A stretch of 64,000 nucleotides of DNA from Ordospora colligata OC4 (lineage: Eukaryota; Microsporidia; Ordosporidae): positions 124,001 to 188,000 of the forward strand of contig NW_014575400.1 of the NCBI RefSeq assembly GCF_000803265.1, read 5' to 3'. Numbering within the stretch: the stretch's first letter is position 1; the number at the start of each line of letters is the position of its first letter. The notes under the pieces were generated by a model that worked only from the letters and a program-made list of their open reading frames with translations, made no database searches and was not told the DNA's origin. This document shows positions 27,012-35,945 of this stretch, in pieces. The translations under genes were made by a program, and so were the position numbers.

Positions 27012-27800
27012 ATGGACACAAATACTGGAGAATGCAATATTGCAGAAGTTGATATATCTGAATGGGCAGCACAGAAGATAAAAGATGCGCTTGAGGCAAA
27101 AGGATATTGTGTTAATGAGATGAGTGTAAATGTCAAGATGCACAGACAAGGCACAACGATCAGAATAGTGTATATAGTGAGTTTTGAATGTGTTAAAGAT
27201 GGAGTAAGCTGTGGAGTGAAAGGATTCCACAGTATATATGATGGAGCAGAAGGAATAGAGGACTTTGATTGGTTTGCAGAGTTCTTTGCAGAAATGGAAG
27301 CAGAAGCTGTACTGAGATATGGAAGTAATGTTGTTGATGAATGTATTGAAAGACAAAGTGAAAATAAGGTATGTCAAAGTATAAATACACCAGAGGCGAA
27401 GACCAAAAAGATGATTCATACTACAAGGATAAATTGCGAAGCAGATGAAATTTGTGCGTTTCTATTAGACAAGCAATACATTTGTGTATGGGGTGTCGAT
27501 GTTAGAGTTGATGATAATAAGGTAGTAATTGGGAATGTGACTATACAGAATCTTAAAGTTGAGAAGCAGCATGATGGAGCAATGTGTGTTACAATGTATT
27601 GGAAGTTTGATGGATGGAGCATGTTCTCTGATGTCTCAGTTCATATTGAATCGAAAGATGGGATTAGCAAGGTAAGGGTCAAGCAGGAGCAGGTTCCAAT
27701 CACAGCAGTCAAGAATGTTGAGACGTGGTGGCGAGAAGCGGCATTTTCACGGATTGCATTGAATTTTGGATTTTCGATTATGCCAGTTGAAGATGAATGA
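27012..27800 (+). CDS. AHA1: Hsp90 co-chaperone AHA1-like
   Basis: Activator of Hsp90 ATPase. 262 aa. CCC just before the ATG. The N-terminal domain is degenerate (DISEWAAQKIKDAL...KMHRQGTTIRIVYIVSFEC), and the C-terminal AHSA1 domain shows TMYWKFDGWSMFSDVSVHIE and the ending VETWWREAAFSRIALNFGFSI, which aligns with the family GWxxxxFxxIxxxFGYG. Two-domain order is right, length is shorter than yeast Aha1 (350). A moderate call based on the C-terminal pattern. Confidence 0.6.
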   Translation: MDTNTGECNIAEVDISEWAAQKIKDALEAKGYCVNEMSVNVKMHRQGTTIRIVYIVSFECVKDGVSCGVKGFHSIYDGAEGIEDFDWFAEFFAEMEAEAVLRYGSNVVDECIERQSENKVCQSINTPEAKTKKMIHTTRINCEADEICAFLLDKQYICVWGVDVRVDDNKVVIGNVTIQNLKVEKQHDGAMCVTMYWKFDGWSMFSDVSVHIESKDGISKVRVKQEQVPITAVKNVETWWREAAFSRIALNFGFSIMPVEDE

Positions 27801-27875
27801 GGATATGCACAAATGCAATAAAATATGGTGTTACAATAATGAATAAAAGGGTTGGATGCATGATTGAATTAAGAA

Positions 27876-28274
27876 ATGGATTGTGGAGATACAGAATATG
27901 TGATCAGGTGCTTTGGATGCTCAAGCATTGTGTGCCGCAGGGCAATGAGATCAATGCTTTTGTTGAATACCAAGATCAAGGTTTACTCAGCAAGCAGCTC
28001 TACAGAGTGTGTGCAATGTATTAGAGATGTATATATGGCATACATGTGTAAGTGCATTGTGATTGATATCAGTTGCAAATGCTGCCGCATGGTGCTTGGA
28101 TATTACATTGTCAGGCCATGCATTGAATGCACAGCAGGCATCTGTAGTGGCCGTAGATGGATATTTGATACGAGCTCTGTAAAGCCTTCGGCTAGAAAGC
28201 CAGGATATATGATTCAGGCACATGAGCTGCAACACTTTAGCACCGATTACGATCATGAAATCAAAATAAGATGA
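27876..28274 (+). CDS. FAM72-family protein
   Basis: 132 aa with the Cys pattern of FAM72: RCFGCSSIVCRRAMRSMLL near the N-terminus and CKCIVIDISCKCCRMVLGYYIVRPCIEC...GRRWIFDTSSV in the second half, which matches the human [28 protein letters not shown]...GHFWMF block. Probably a zinc-binding protein of unknown molecular function. The start has no CCC; an overlapping frame on the same strand (27797-28024) is a shadow. Confidence 0.75.
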   Translation: MDCGDTEYVIRCFGCSSIVCRRAMRSMLLLNTKIKVYSASSSTECVQCIRDVYMAYMCKCIVIDISCKCCRMVLGYYIVRPCIECTAGICSGRRWIFDTSSVKPSARKPGYMIQAHELQHFSTDYDHEIKIR

Positions 28275-28416
28275 TTAAAATGTTGGAACCAACCTAATTT
28301 ATTACAGCATACAAGAGCTGTATGCAAATACATTGAATAGTTATCTGGAGATCTGACACTGATCAGCCTAGGAACTGTTTTATGCAACCCTGATGCGTTT
28401 AATAAATATGCATTAT

Positions 28417-29424
28417 TCACCATTTCAATCTGATATAATACATCAATGCCATTAGCAATATAATCAACAGCACATTGCCAAGAACTATCATGATGAGAAC
28501 AACCTCAAACTTCTCTACATTGCTTCTGTTTGTGTTTTCACTCAGAATCTCCAGAATTCCATTTATCACATCGCATCTTCTGTTTAATAGATCTGCTCTA
28601 TGCTTGATGTCAAGATACCTCTTACATGTCTCATACAACGGAGAAAAAGCCGGATAGTCCCACACAAACTCAGGCTCATCAAGAATGTTTGATCCAAGAT
28701 TCAGATTAAACCTCAGTCGATGTAGTTTACCAATCATCTTTAGTATCTCTCTTCTGTTCTTACTGACCTTACCTTCACGCTCCATCTCTTCAGGAAACTC
28801 TTTGACATCTTCAATTGTGTTGTCAACAAGATTCTCAAAGTAATCAAGCTTCACACTCTGTGCAATTGCAATAGAAACCACCATCTTACTAAAATGATTC
28901 TCAGAGTTCAGGTATATTATGTCGTTCATAATAAATGGATTTTCAGTTATTCCATACTTGAATGACTCAACCTCAATGTCTGATGCCTCATATGGATTCT
29001 CCTCATGCTTGGACACAAGCTTAACTATCATCGACTCCTGATTTGCATCCATTCCCCAGCAGACCACCACCCCATACTCATAGAAAAAGCAATCTAACCC
29101 TTCATCTCCCTCTCCCCCAAAGCTCATTCTTGTGTACAGGCATTCTCCAAAATACATCGAAACCTTACTGCAAAGTGAGTTCTTTTTCAGATACTTGTAC
29201 AAGTTCTTGAGATCATAGTTATCTGCAGTGCAATATGCAGTCACACAAAACAGATTGGTGTCTGGTGCTACGTTTTCCTCTTTTGGCAGTACGTCTGGCT
29301 CAATCTTGAGAGAACATGCTTCCTTCAGTAAACGTAGTTCTATCCTGGCTTGCTTCCTACCTCCGGTGTTTGGCTCCCTATTTATATCTGTGAGATACAC
29401 CTTTTGCTTGCTATAATCACTCAT
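28417..29424 (-). CDS. RMD1/RMND1-family (DUF155) membrane protein
   Basis: 335 aa. CCC about 8 bp before the ATG. DUF155 features: an N-terminal strand region with FFYEYGVVVCWGM (the conserved F-x-Y/F-G-x-x-V-x-W/F-G), then a helical part (NHFSKMVVSIAIAQSVKLDYFE), and a C-terminal membrane helix (VLIMIVLGNVLLIILLMALMYYI). In yeast RMD1 is a cytosolic/vacuolar-membrane relative and RMND1 is mitochondrial; here there is no obvious targeting peptide, which suits an organism with only mitosomes. Confidence 0.82.
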   Translation of the reverse strand: MSDYSKQKVYLTDINREPNTGGRKQARIELRLLKEACSLKIEPDVLPKEENVAPDTNLFCVTAYCTADNYDLKNLYKYLKKNSLCSKVSMYFGECLYTRMSFGGEGDEGLDCFFYEYGVVVCWGMDANQESMIVKLVSKHEENPYEASDIEVESFKYGITENPFIMNDIIYLNSENHFSKMVVSIAIAQSVKLDYFENLVDNTIEDVKEFPEEMEREGKVSKNRREILKMIGKLHRLRFNLNLGSNILDEPEFVWDYPAFSPLYETCKRYLDIKHRADLLNRRCDVINGILEILSENTNRSNVEKFEVVLIMIVLGNVLLIILLMALMYYIRLKW

Positions 29425-29499
29425 AACTACAGGGTTAAAAAATGGGTCTTCACATGAAGCCCCTTATGCATAAAACAAATGGATTATTCGGTTTATTAA

Positions 29500-30351
29500 C
29501 TATTGGCTAGAAAAATACTCGTTCACCTCCTTCTTGAACGCTGGCGACCGTTTTCTTGTACCTTGTGGCCTTGTGAAATATTTTGAAAGTTCAGTGCGCT
29601 TGAACATCCCTTGCGTCTCAAGAATCCTTAAATACTCTTGGATTATCATCTTCTCCCCACTCAGCTCCTCAACAAACTCCTCAATTGATTGAAGAATGGT
29701 CTTTGGTGCAACGCATGAGCATAGCGATTGAAAGCTCTTGAGAATGTATTTATCCATCTTTAGAAGCTCTTTAACTGCCTGGCAATCATCAAATCCGTTT
29801 ATTCTAAGCAGTTCAATTGCATCGGATGATCTGTCGTCTCCTGAACCAATCATGGTTCTAACCTGCTCCTCATAACTATCCTGTTTATCCTCAGTTGCTC
29901 CTGAATATATATCGTCATTCACACTGCAGCTTTTGTCAATGTCCTTTAGAATCATCCCACTCAGCTTTGATGTTTTTAATACTGATTGTCTTCCACATGC
30001 AAAGCACTCCATCATTAAGCCACTGTTTTCAACATAAAAGGTCTCTGGATTGTTGCAAAGTAGACACACAACAAACGCATCTATGTATGCATATATAAGC
30101 TCTTGAACTCTTGATGCGTCATATTTGCCGGTTATTGCATATCTTCCTGCAGTAACATCTGTTCTTGTTGCCAGTTCATAACTCACAAACTTCAAGATAT
30201 GCATTGGCATCCTATTGAGTGATGCAGCAATCTCATCAAGGTTAGTCACGAATGTCTTTGTGTTTCCTGGCTTTCCCTCATACTTCACGATTGCCCTGGG
30301 CATCTTGTATCGGTAGTACGTGTCATTTGCTGTTCTGATTATGTCAATCAT
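29500..30351 (-). CDS. TIF5: Translation initiation factor eIF5
   Basis: GTPase-activating protein for eIF2 in start-codon selection. 283 aa (yeast about 405). N-terminal GAP domain with the YRYKMPR segment carrying the arginine finger, NLDEIAASLNRMP, and a zinc site (CLLCNNPET...ECFACG). The C-terminal W2/HEAT domain is shortened and ends in a basic tail (TRPQGTRKRSP). CCCC precedes the ATG; divergent from SPB1 with a 73-bp shared promoter. Confidence 0.93.
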   Translation of the reverse strand: MIDIIRTANDTYYRYKMPRAIVKYEGKPGNTKTFVTNLDEIAASLNRMPMHILKFVSYELATRTDVTAGRYAITGKYDASRVQELIYAYIDAFVVCLLCNNPETFYVENSGLMMECFACGRQSVLKTSKLSGMILKDIDKSCSVNDDIYSGATEDKQDSYEEQVRTMIGSGDDRSSDAIELLRINGFDDCQAVKELLKMDKYILKSFQSLCSCVAPKTILQSIEEFVEELSGEKMIIQEYLRILETQGMFKRTELSKYFTRPQGTRKRSPAFKKEVNEYFSSQ

Positions 30352-30424
30352 AGCATAAATGGGGTTTGCAGAGCAAGTTTGGAAACTGCAATTTGTTCAT
30401 AAATTTCAATGCAATTTTTTATTG

Positions 30425-32098
30425 ATGGGGAAGAGCAATCAGATTGGAAAGGCAAGACTCGACAAGTATTACAATCTTGCAAAGGAAAAGGGATACAGGG
30501 CACGGTCTGCATTCAAGCTGATACAGATGAACAGGAAGTATGGGTTTTTGGAGAATGCGCACATCTTGATTGATCTGTGTGCAGCGCCGGGGTCGTGGTC
30601 GCAAGTAGCTGCGCAGGAGATGCCGCTGCGCAAGAAGATTGTTGCAATAGATATTGAGCCAATAAAGTTTATTGGAGATGTTGAGACTGTGGTTGCAGAC
30701 ATAACAGGTGAGCATTGCAGGTCTGAATTAAAGAGGATTCTTGGGAATCACAAGGCAGACGTGATTCTGAACGATGGGGCGCCAAATGTGGGCACGTCGT
30801 GGGAGAACGATGCATTCAATCAGAATCTGCTTGTATTGCATTCTATAAAGCTAGCAAGCGAGTTTTTGAAGAAGGACGGTGTGTTTGTAACTAAGATCTT
30901 CCGTTCTCAAGACTACTTTTCTTTATTAGATGTGATGTCTCGACTGTTCAATGTTGTTGAGACATCGAAGCCTCTGAGTTCAAGATTGCAGAGTGCAGAG
31001 ATATTTCTGGTATGTATGGGGTTTGTTGGAGAAGAAGGAGTTGAATCTGGAATGCTTGAGCCGTCTGCAGTGTTCAAGGAAGAGAAGGAAGCTGGAGGAT
31101 ATGAAGATTTTAACTTCTATAAGAAGCTGAAGCTTACGGATTTTCTGATGGAAGACGATCCGCAGATACTATCTGGGATGTTTCTGAAGTATTCTGAGAT
31201 TGTGATTGATGTGAGCAAGGAAACTGCGGATAAGATCCTAGAGCCTGAGATGATTGAATTATTTAAGGATCTGAAGGTGCTTGGCAGGGGAGATGTACGA
31301 ACAATAATGAAGAAAAGAAAGAACATATTGAAGATGGTAAGAGAGGGAAATATTGAAATTGAGGAACTAAACTTTTTAAAAGTAGAGAATGAAGAAGAGT
31401 CTGAGGAGGAGTTTGAAGAGAAGCAGAAGAGTGTTGAAGAGAAGATCGAGGAGATCCGTGCAGAGATGGATAAGAGGGCAAGGGCTGAAGATAGGAAAAG
31501 AAAGCAGGTTTATATAGAAGACAAGATGTGTTTTTTGAACGATAATGTTTTTGAGAAGCTTAGGATGATAAAGGAAAATACGGAGATGAAGGAAGAAGAG
31601 AATGATGTTGGGCAAAGCAGAGATATAGAAGTTAGCAGCTGTTCAGATAGTCTTGATCTTGATGAGGAGGAGATGATGTGTGTTGCAAGACTAAAGGAGA
31701 ATCCGGATGCATTTATTGAGGACACGATTGACAGAAACATCCGTGACCCAAATGAAAAGTTGCCAAATTATTTACGCGAGGATCAGGCGATGTTCTATTC
31801 AAGACGGTCTAAAGCAGATGAAACTCGAATGACGAAGAAGGAGAAAGAGGCACTGATGAGGCGAAGAACACGTGCTGAAAGGCGAGCAGAGATATTCATG
31901 AAGGATCTTATTGTTGATGATTCAGAGGAGGAGGGAAAGATAGCAAAGAAGGTATATCGATCGTCATTCAAGAAGACCAAAGCGAAGCCGAGGATTGTAT
32001 TTTCGAAGAAGAAGGGATGCGGAATACCGAGAGGAAAGGGAAGGCTTGTGATGCTAGACAAGCGAATGAAGAAGGACAAACGAGTCAAGAAGGCATAA
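30425..32098 (+). CDS. SPB1: rRNA methyltransferase SPB1 (FtsJ type)
   Basis: 2'-O-methyltransferase of the large-subunit rRNA A-loop, acting in the nucleolus. 557 aa (yeast about 840). MGKSNQIGKARLDKYYNLAKEKGYRARSAFKL matches the Spb1 N-terminus, so the start is 30425, not the ATG at 30359. FtsJ core DLCAAPGSWSQVA (about 50), DGAPNVG, FVTKIFRS catalytic Lys. The middle is Glu-rich coiled coil, the C-terminus is basic and matches Spb1_C (RRTRAERRAE, GRLVMLDKRMKKDKR). Confidence 0.93.
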   Translation: MGKSNQIGKARLDKYYNLAKEKGYRARSAFKLIQMNRKYGFLENAHILIDLCAAPGSWSQVAAQEMPLRKKIVAIDIEPIKFIGDVETVVADITGEHCRSELKRILGNHKADVILNDGAPNVGTSWENDAFNQNLLVLHSIKLASEFLKKDGVFVTKIFRSQDYFSLLDVMSRLFNVVETSKPLSSRLQSAEIFLVCMGFVGEEGVESGMLEPSAVFKEEKEAGGYEDFNFYKKLKLTDFLMEDDPQILSGMFLKYSEIVIDVSKETADKILEPEMIELFKDLKVLGRGDVRTIMKKRKNILKMVREGNIEIEELNFLKVENEEESEEEFEEKQKSVEEKIEEIRAEMDKRARAEDRKRKQVYIEDKMCFLNDNVFEKLRMIKENTEMKEEENDVGQSRDIEVSSCSDSLDLDEEEMMCVARLKENPDAFIEDTIDRNIRDPNEKLPNYLREDQAMFYSRRSKADETRMTKKEKEALMRRRTRAERRAEIFMKDLIVDDSEEEGKIAKKVYRSSFKKTKAKPRIVFSKKKGCGIPRGKGRLVMLDKRMKKDKRVKKA

Positions 32099-32223
32099 GA
32101 GACTTTTGTGAATGACTGTTAGGAGTCCATGGGAAAGCATACAGCTATAATATACATCGATAGGTATGCGCTATTATATGCTTGAAAAATTGATTGGATA
32201 ATGAATTGCAATAGTAAGTAAAA

Positions 32224-32297
32224 TTATTCAATCTCTTTACATAATGCAAAATAATTATATTGATAGTTAGATGACTTATTCGATCTCTTTACATAAT
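32224..32297 (+). repeat. 22-nt direct repeat between SPB1 and V-ATPase c
   Basis: TTATTC(A/G)ATCTCTTTACATAAT at 32224-32245 and 32276-32297, one mismatch, 52 bp offset, inside the 257-bp convergent spacer 32099-32355. The surrounding sequence is AT-rich and otherwise shows nothing. Confidence 0.7.
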
Positions 32298-32355
32298 AGC
32301 AATTGAATAATAGCTGAATAAAGCCATTTAAGAATTCTTGTTTATTTCTGAAACA

Positions 32356-32820
32356 TTATGCCTTGCCTATGTTTGATGACATTGCCATTGCGCATACCAA
32401 CCCAAGAAGGCCTGTCAACTCGCCAAAAATAAAGACAAGGAAGAATGTCGTAAGGAACTTTGGCTGCAACGCTCTAACAACACATGCGTACTTTGCAGAG
32501 TGTCCTATTGAGTAAGCAGCTGCGCCCGAGGATACTCCATTGATTATACAGGCACTCAAAACAAGCAATCCGTCGCTAAGTGTTTCTACGTGTTTATCAT
32601 AGACCATGAAATAAAGGATTACCGAGTACATTGTTGGCGCAGTGATGAAGATGATTGGGATCAGTGAATATGTGGTGTTAACAGAATGCTCTGCAGCCTT
32701 ACATATACCCTCCGTTCCGGAGATAAATCCCAATCCGCTTCCTATTGCAGAGATAGACACCATCAGTCCTGGCCCTATCTTTGAGATAATTAGGCTTAGT
32801 GTTTTTTCGTCTAGCTCCAT
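32356..32820 (-). CDS. V-type ATPase proteolipid subunit c
   Basis: Ring subunit of the proton pump on endomembranes. 154 aa, four hydrophobic helices. The ion-binding Glu is in the fourth helix (FIFGELTGLLGL). The glycine-rich helices are seen in both halves (SAIGSGLGFISGTEG; INGVSSGAAAYSIG). GGG just upstream of the ATG. VMA3 versus VMA11 cannot be separated by eye. Confidence 0.87.
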   Translation of the reverse strand: MELDEKTLSLIISKIGPGLMVSISAIGSGLGFISGTEGICKAAEHSVNTTYSLIPIIFITAPTMYSVILYFMVYDKHVETLSDGLLVLSACIINGVSSGAAAYSIGHSAKYACVVRALQPKFLTTFFLVFIFGELTGLLGLVCAMAMSSNIGKA

Positions 32821-32921
32821 GGCGTCCCTGTTTTATTTTGATAAATATTTTTGTAAACAAGTTTCTGAATGAAACACAATATGTTTTTACAATGCTCTAG
32901 ATCATTACATGGGGATGCCCT

Positions 32922-33401
32922 ATGAACAAAGGAATGCCTTCGAAGGTATCTCTTGTGAAGGCAGTTGATGGACAGATGGAGCCTGAAAACCAGTCAGATA
33001 ATTGGTGTCGCCACTTTGGAACAAAGACTAAAGGAAGACTTGTTCTGAATGCGCATGAAGTGGAGTACTTGAATGGCAATAATGAATCTAATTGTTGTAT
33101 TATGACGAAGGCTTACTTCTTCATTAAGAGCAATTGTTGCAATCTTCTTCTTGATTTGAACGGCGACTTTATGCTGTATAAAAAGCACAAGAACTTCAAC
33201 CGAAAAAAGGACAAACCTATGTGTTCTATGAAATTTGTTGGCAGTGATGATGCAGCAAGAGATGCTATTGGATGTATTGGAGGAATATTGAGCAAAGAAA
33301 GCCTTGGATTTTGTGTGCTATCTGAGTCTCAATTTACGTTTTTGAAGGTGACGAAGATGGAGTGTTTAGATATGAAAACACCATTAAAGTTAAAGAAGTA
33401 G
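32922..33401 (+). CDS. tRNA-splicing-endonuclease-like protein (SEN), tentative
   Basis: 159 aa; CCC 1 bp before the ATG. The central and C-terminal part (AYFFIKSNCCNLLLDLNGDFMLYKKHKNF...MKFVGSDDAARDAIGCIGGILSKESLGFCVLSESQFTFLKV) has the strand-helix-strand pattern of the SEN/EndA catalytic domain (GGDFxxY, then a helix and a final FxxV strand). The catalytic His expected after the GDF strand is not seen, so it could be a structural subunit such as Sen15 or Sen54. Weak call; otherwise hypothetical. Confidence 0.35.
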   Translation: MNKGMPSKVSLVKAVDGQMEPENQSDNWCRHFGTKTKGRLVLNAHEVEYLNGNNESNCCIMTKAYFFIKSNCCNLLLDLNGDFMLYKKHKNFNRKKDKPMCSMKFVGSDDAARDAIGCIGGILSKESLGFCVLSESQFTFLKVTKMECLDMKTPLKLKK

Positions 33402-33481
33402 GCTTTACGGATTGCTGATGAATGCCAGTGTTGTGGTCAAAGGCTGTATGAGTGATTTGGATATTTCAATGCATGCCCCTG

Positions 33482-34228
33482 ATGAGCAGCAAAACGGGTG
33501 AACAGGAGCATTTGACGAAGACAATCATAGTTACAGGGTTTACGGATGAGGCTCAACATGAAGAGGTCAGAGACAGACTTGAAGAGATGTTTGATGTGAA
33601 GGAGTGCTATACGATCCAAAATGATTATCGGGTGCTTTGTGTTCTGTTTTATGATGAGAGGAAGGCCAGAGAAGCGTTTGAGCATGTGAAAGAACACGAA
33701 AGACTGTCAGCAAGCCATATCATAAGCAAATATGAGATTCCAAGGGAGATAGACAAGTGTGACGAGTCTAAGAATCAGAGCACGTTAGTTTTTACATTTA
33801 AAAATTCGAATGCATCTGTGGATGACAAAGAGTTTTCTGAGCAGATTGAGAAGTTTGGTGAAGTGAAGGAGATCAGATATGTCAAGACTCACCAACGATG
33901 TGTTGAATTCTATGACTCGAGGAGTGCTAGTGCAGCATTTCACGGGATGAACGAGCTGAGCTTTATGGATGGAGTTATACAGGCAAAGTGGGTGTGGGAC
34001 CTCTCGACAAAGACAAGATGGGAGTTGATTAGGCTAACAGATAGTATTTTGAAGGAGTGCAAACTAGAGATGAAAGCACCACCAAAACGAGATGTAGAAG
34101 AGATACGGGACGATGTAAAGAAGAGAAGAGTGCCCGAAGGGCGCCAAAGAAACATCTTTCTTCATAGATTCGACATGTTTCTACTATCTCACATTGACGA
34201 GATTAATGAGGAGTACATTAATAATTAA
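33482..34228 (+). CDS. RNA-binding protein with RRM domain(s)
   Basis: 248 aa from the ATG at 33482, which follows CCCC. First RRM-like fold at about 12-85 (TIIVTGFTDEAQHEEVRDRLEEMF...YRVLCVLFYDERKAREAFEHV), second at about 100-175 (STLVFTFKN...KFGEVKEIRYVKTHQRCVEFYDSRSASAAFHGM). The second has RNP1-like RCVEFYD. This tandem layout resembles Mei2-type/RRM3-like proteins. Basic C-terminal region (PPKRDVEEIRDDVKKRRVPEGRQR). Role unknown. Confidence 0.7.
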   Translation: MSSKTGEQEHLTKTIIVTGFTDEAQHEEVRDRLEEMFDVKECYTIQNDYRVLCVLFYDERKAREAFEHVKEHERLSASHIISKYEIPREIDKCDESKNQSTLVFTFKNSNASVDDKEFSEQIEKFGEVKEIRYVKTHQRCVEFYDSRSASAAFHGMNELSFMDGVIQAKWVWDLSTKTRWELIRLTDSILKECKLEMKAPPKRDVEEIRDDVKKRRVPEGRQRNIFLHRFDMFLLSHIDEINEEYINN

Positions 34229-34396
34229 ACCTAAGTTATATTATATGTTATATAAACTGGTTTGCTATCTATGCCCAGTAAGTAAGTTTGCTGTTGTTGT
34301 ATGTCTTAGTATAAACAGAATATCCATGTCTACACAAGGATAGTTTGTGAATAGCTCAGTGGTAATTTTATGAAATGAAGATTTAATTATTAGTTC

Positions 34397-34798
34397 TTAT
34401 TTCTTAGAGGTGGTGTTTTTTGCATCCTTTTTGCACCTAAGATCTGAACATTGGCATTTTCTGCATATCGATGCTTTGATTGCGCACCTTGCATAACATC
34501 CACGACAGATCATTTTGCTTGTTACTCTTTGATGTAGTGCAAGAGCCTTGTCGTTTTCAGACATGTTTCCTCCTCCACCAAGTACTTTCGGAGATGCTTG
34601 AACAATGTCAAGATTCTGTATTCCACACGCAGCGATTGTTTTGAAGCCTTCAAGTACATTTGTGTTGTGTAGCAGTGTAATCGCATCTGAGTTTATTCCA
34701 AATATACTACACACTGATTTCCTCAGCAACGATATGGACGAAAGTGCCTCTACCTGGAGAAATGATGTTTCTCCACCGAACCTCAATCCGATCTGCAT
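34397..34798 (-). CDS. RPL40: eL40 with a strongly diverged ubiquitin-like N-terminus
   Basis: Fusion of a ubiquitin-like domain (1-77, ending GGGG) to ribosomal protein eL40 (78-133; KMICRGCYAR...CRKCQC). Ubiquitin-ribosomal fusions are normally cleaved after GG. Here only the MQI start, IQ at 60-61 and a Gly run remain; the positions aligning with K6, K11, K29, K33, K48 and K63 are not Lys (K48 and K63 positions are Asn). Ubiquitin itself is among the most conserved proteins, so this domain is not working ubiquitin. CCC just before the ATG. Confidence 0.85.
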   Translation of the reverse strand: MQIGLRFGGETSFLQVEALSSISLLRKSVCSIFGINSDAITLLHNTNVLEGFKTIAACGIQNLDIVQASPKVLGGGGNMSENDKALALHQRVTSKMICRGCYARCAIKASICRKCQCSDLRCKKDAKNTTSKK

Positions 34799-34942
34799 TG
34801 TTAAAGGGTAAAAATTTTAGGATGTATATCTATGAACACAATTGGTTTGAAAGCAAGCATATTTGCATGAATAGCAGTAAGCATGTATTGATACTTTGTT
34901 TGATAATGTATCTTATTGATGATGCGATTATGCTAACAAGAT

Positions 34943-35203
34943 TTATTGAAATATCTTGTGATATTCCCATAGCATCCTACACATAGGACAAACCTTTCTC
35001 TGCTGTAGCCAAAGTGAAAGACAATGTGTATGGAACGTGTGATTACACTTTCCTATGCATGGTTTGCAGTCTATTGGGTGTTTACACTTGGAACACACCT
35101 GATCGAATCCTTGTTGGCATATTCCGCAGATATCATCATCGATGTTCCATTTCCATGTGTATACGGGATAAACCTTCTTAATCTTGATGTCGATTGTGCT
35201 CAT
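34943..35203 (-). CDS. APC11: Anaphase-promoting complex RING subunit APC11
   Basis: Catalytic RING-H2 of the APC/C. 86 aa, about family length. The KIKK..YTWKWNIDDDICGICQQGFD..CSKCKHPIDCKPCIGKCNHTFHTHCLSLWLQQRKVCPMCR layout keeps the RING Cys/His set and the APC11-type W(K/L)W start. RBX1 is the alternative, but the spacing CxxC...CSKCK..C and the C-terminal W after CPMCR favour APC11. CCC is upstream of the ATG. Confidence 0.85.
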   Translation of the reverse strand: MSTIDIKIKKVYPVYTWKWNIDDDICGICQQGFDQVCSKCKHPIDCKPCIGKCNHTFHTHCLSLWLQQRKVCPMCRMLWEYHKIFQ

Positions 35204-35336
35204 TGCACAGGATGGGCTTGGGCTGTTAGATTGTGAATCCAGCTATTTTGAATGAAATGTGATGCAGGCTGTAAATTTGTATGGACTGAATAAAATTTTG
35301 CAATTCACACATATGGGAGAAAAAAGTATCCCTGGA

Positions 35337-35888
35337 ATGGTGATGAAGTATAGTTATGAGATAAACGATCCGTCGAAGGCAGTGAAGGCAAGGATTGACA
35401 ATGCAAAGGTGAGTTTCAAGAACACACGGGAAGCGTCTGGGACGCTACGTAAGCGCAAGGTGGTCGATGCGATTCAGTATCTGAAGAATGTGATTGCAAA
35501 GACGGAGTGTGTTCCATTCTGTAGGTATAGCCGAGGATGTGGGAGGACTGCACAGGCAAGGAAGTTTAGTGTGCCTGACAGAGAAGTTACCAAGCCCAAT
35601 GGGGAGAAGGCAATTAAAAGAGGATATGTGCAGGTGAAAGGCAGATGGCCGAAAAAGTCAGCGGAGTTTCTGATCAATCTTCTTGAGAATCTGAAGGAGA
35701 ATGCAGTATCGAAAGGACTGGAAGTTGAGGAGCTTGTGATAACGCATGTGCAGGTGAATAAGGCGCCTAAGATCTATGGAAGGACTTTCAGAGCACATGG
35801 AAGAGTGAATCCGTTCAACAAGAGTCCGTGCCATATCCAGATGGTTGCGGAGGTGATAGGAAATAATGATGTGAGCATTGAAGCCTGA
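35337..35888 (+). CDS. RPL17: 60S ribosomal protein uL22 (L17)
   Basis: Lines the peptide exit tunnel. 183 aa, full. [82 protein letters not shown], and the tunnel-loop [33 protein letters not shown] are intact. Start at 35337 (MVMKYS) from homology and a CCC 4 bp upstream; the open frame continues 26 codons further. No intron. Confidence 0.96.
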   Translation: MVMKYSYEINDPSKAVKARIDNAKVSFKNTREASGTLRKRKVVDAIQYLKNVIAKTECVPFCRYSRGCGRTAQARKFSVPDREVTKPNGEKAIKRGYVQVKGRWPKKSAEFLINLLENLKENAVSKGLEVEELVITHVQVNKAPKIYGRTFRAHGRVNPFNKSPCHIQMVAEVIGNNDVSIEA

Positions 35889-35945
35889 GATTAAAGCATT
35901 CTTTTTATTTTGTGAATGATATTGTTTTGGAAAGGCCCTTGTAAT

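Noticed and set aside
27797..28024. 75-codon frame overlapping FAM72
   Set aside because: FAM72 frame has family homology; this one has none.
34270..34310. ATGCCCAGTAAGTAAG followed by TCTTAG, intron-like, between 34229 and 34396
   Set aside because: Neither spliced nor unspliced reading gives an open frame, so no gene is supported.
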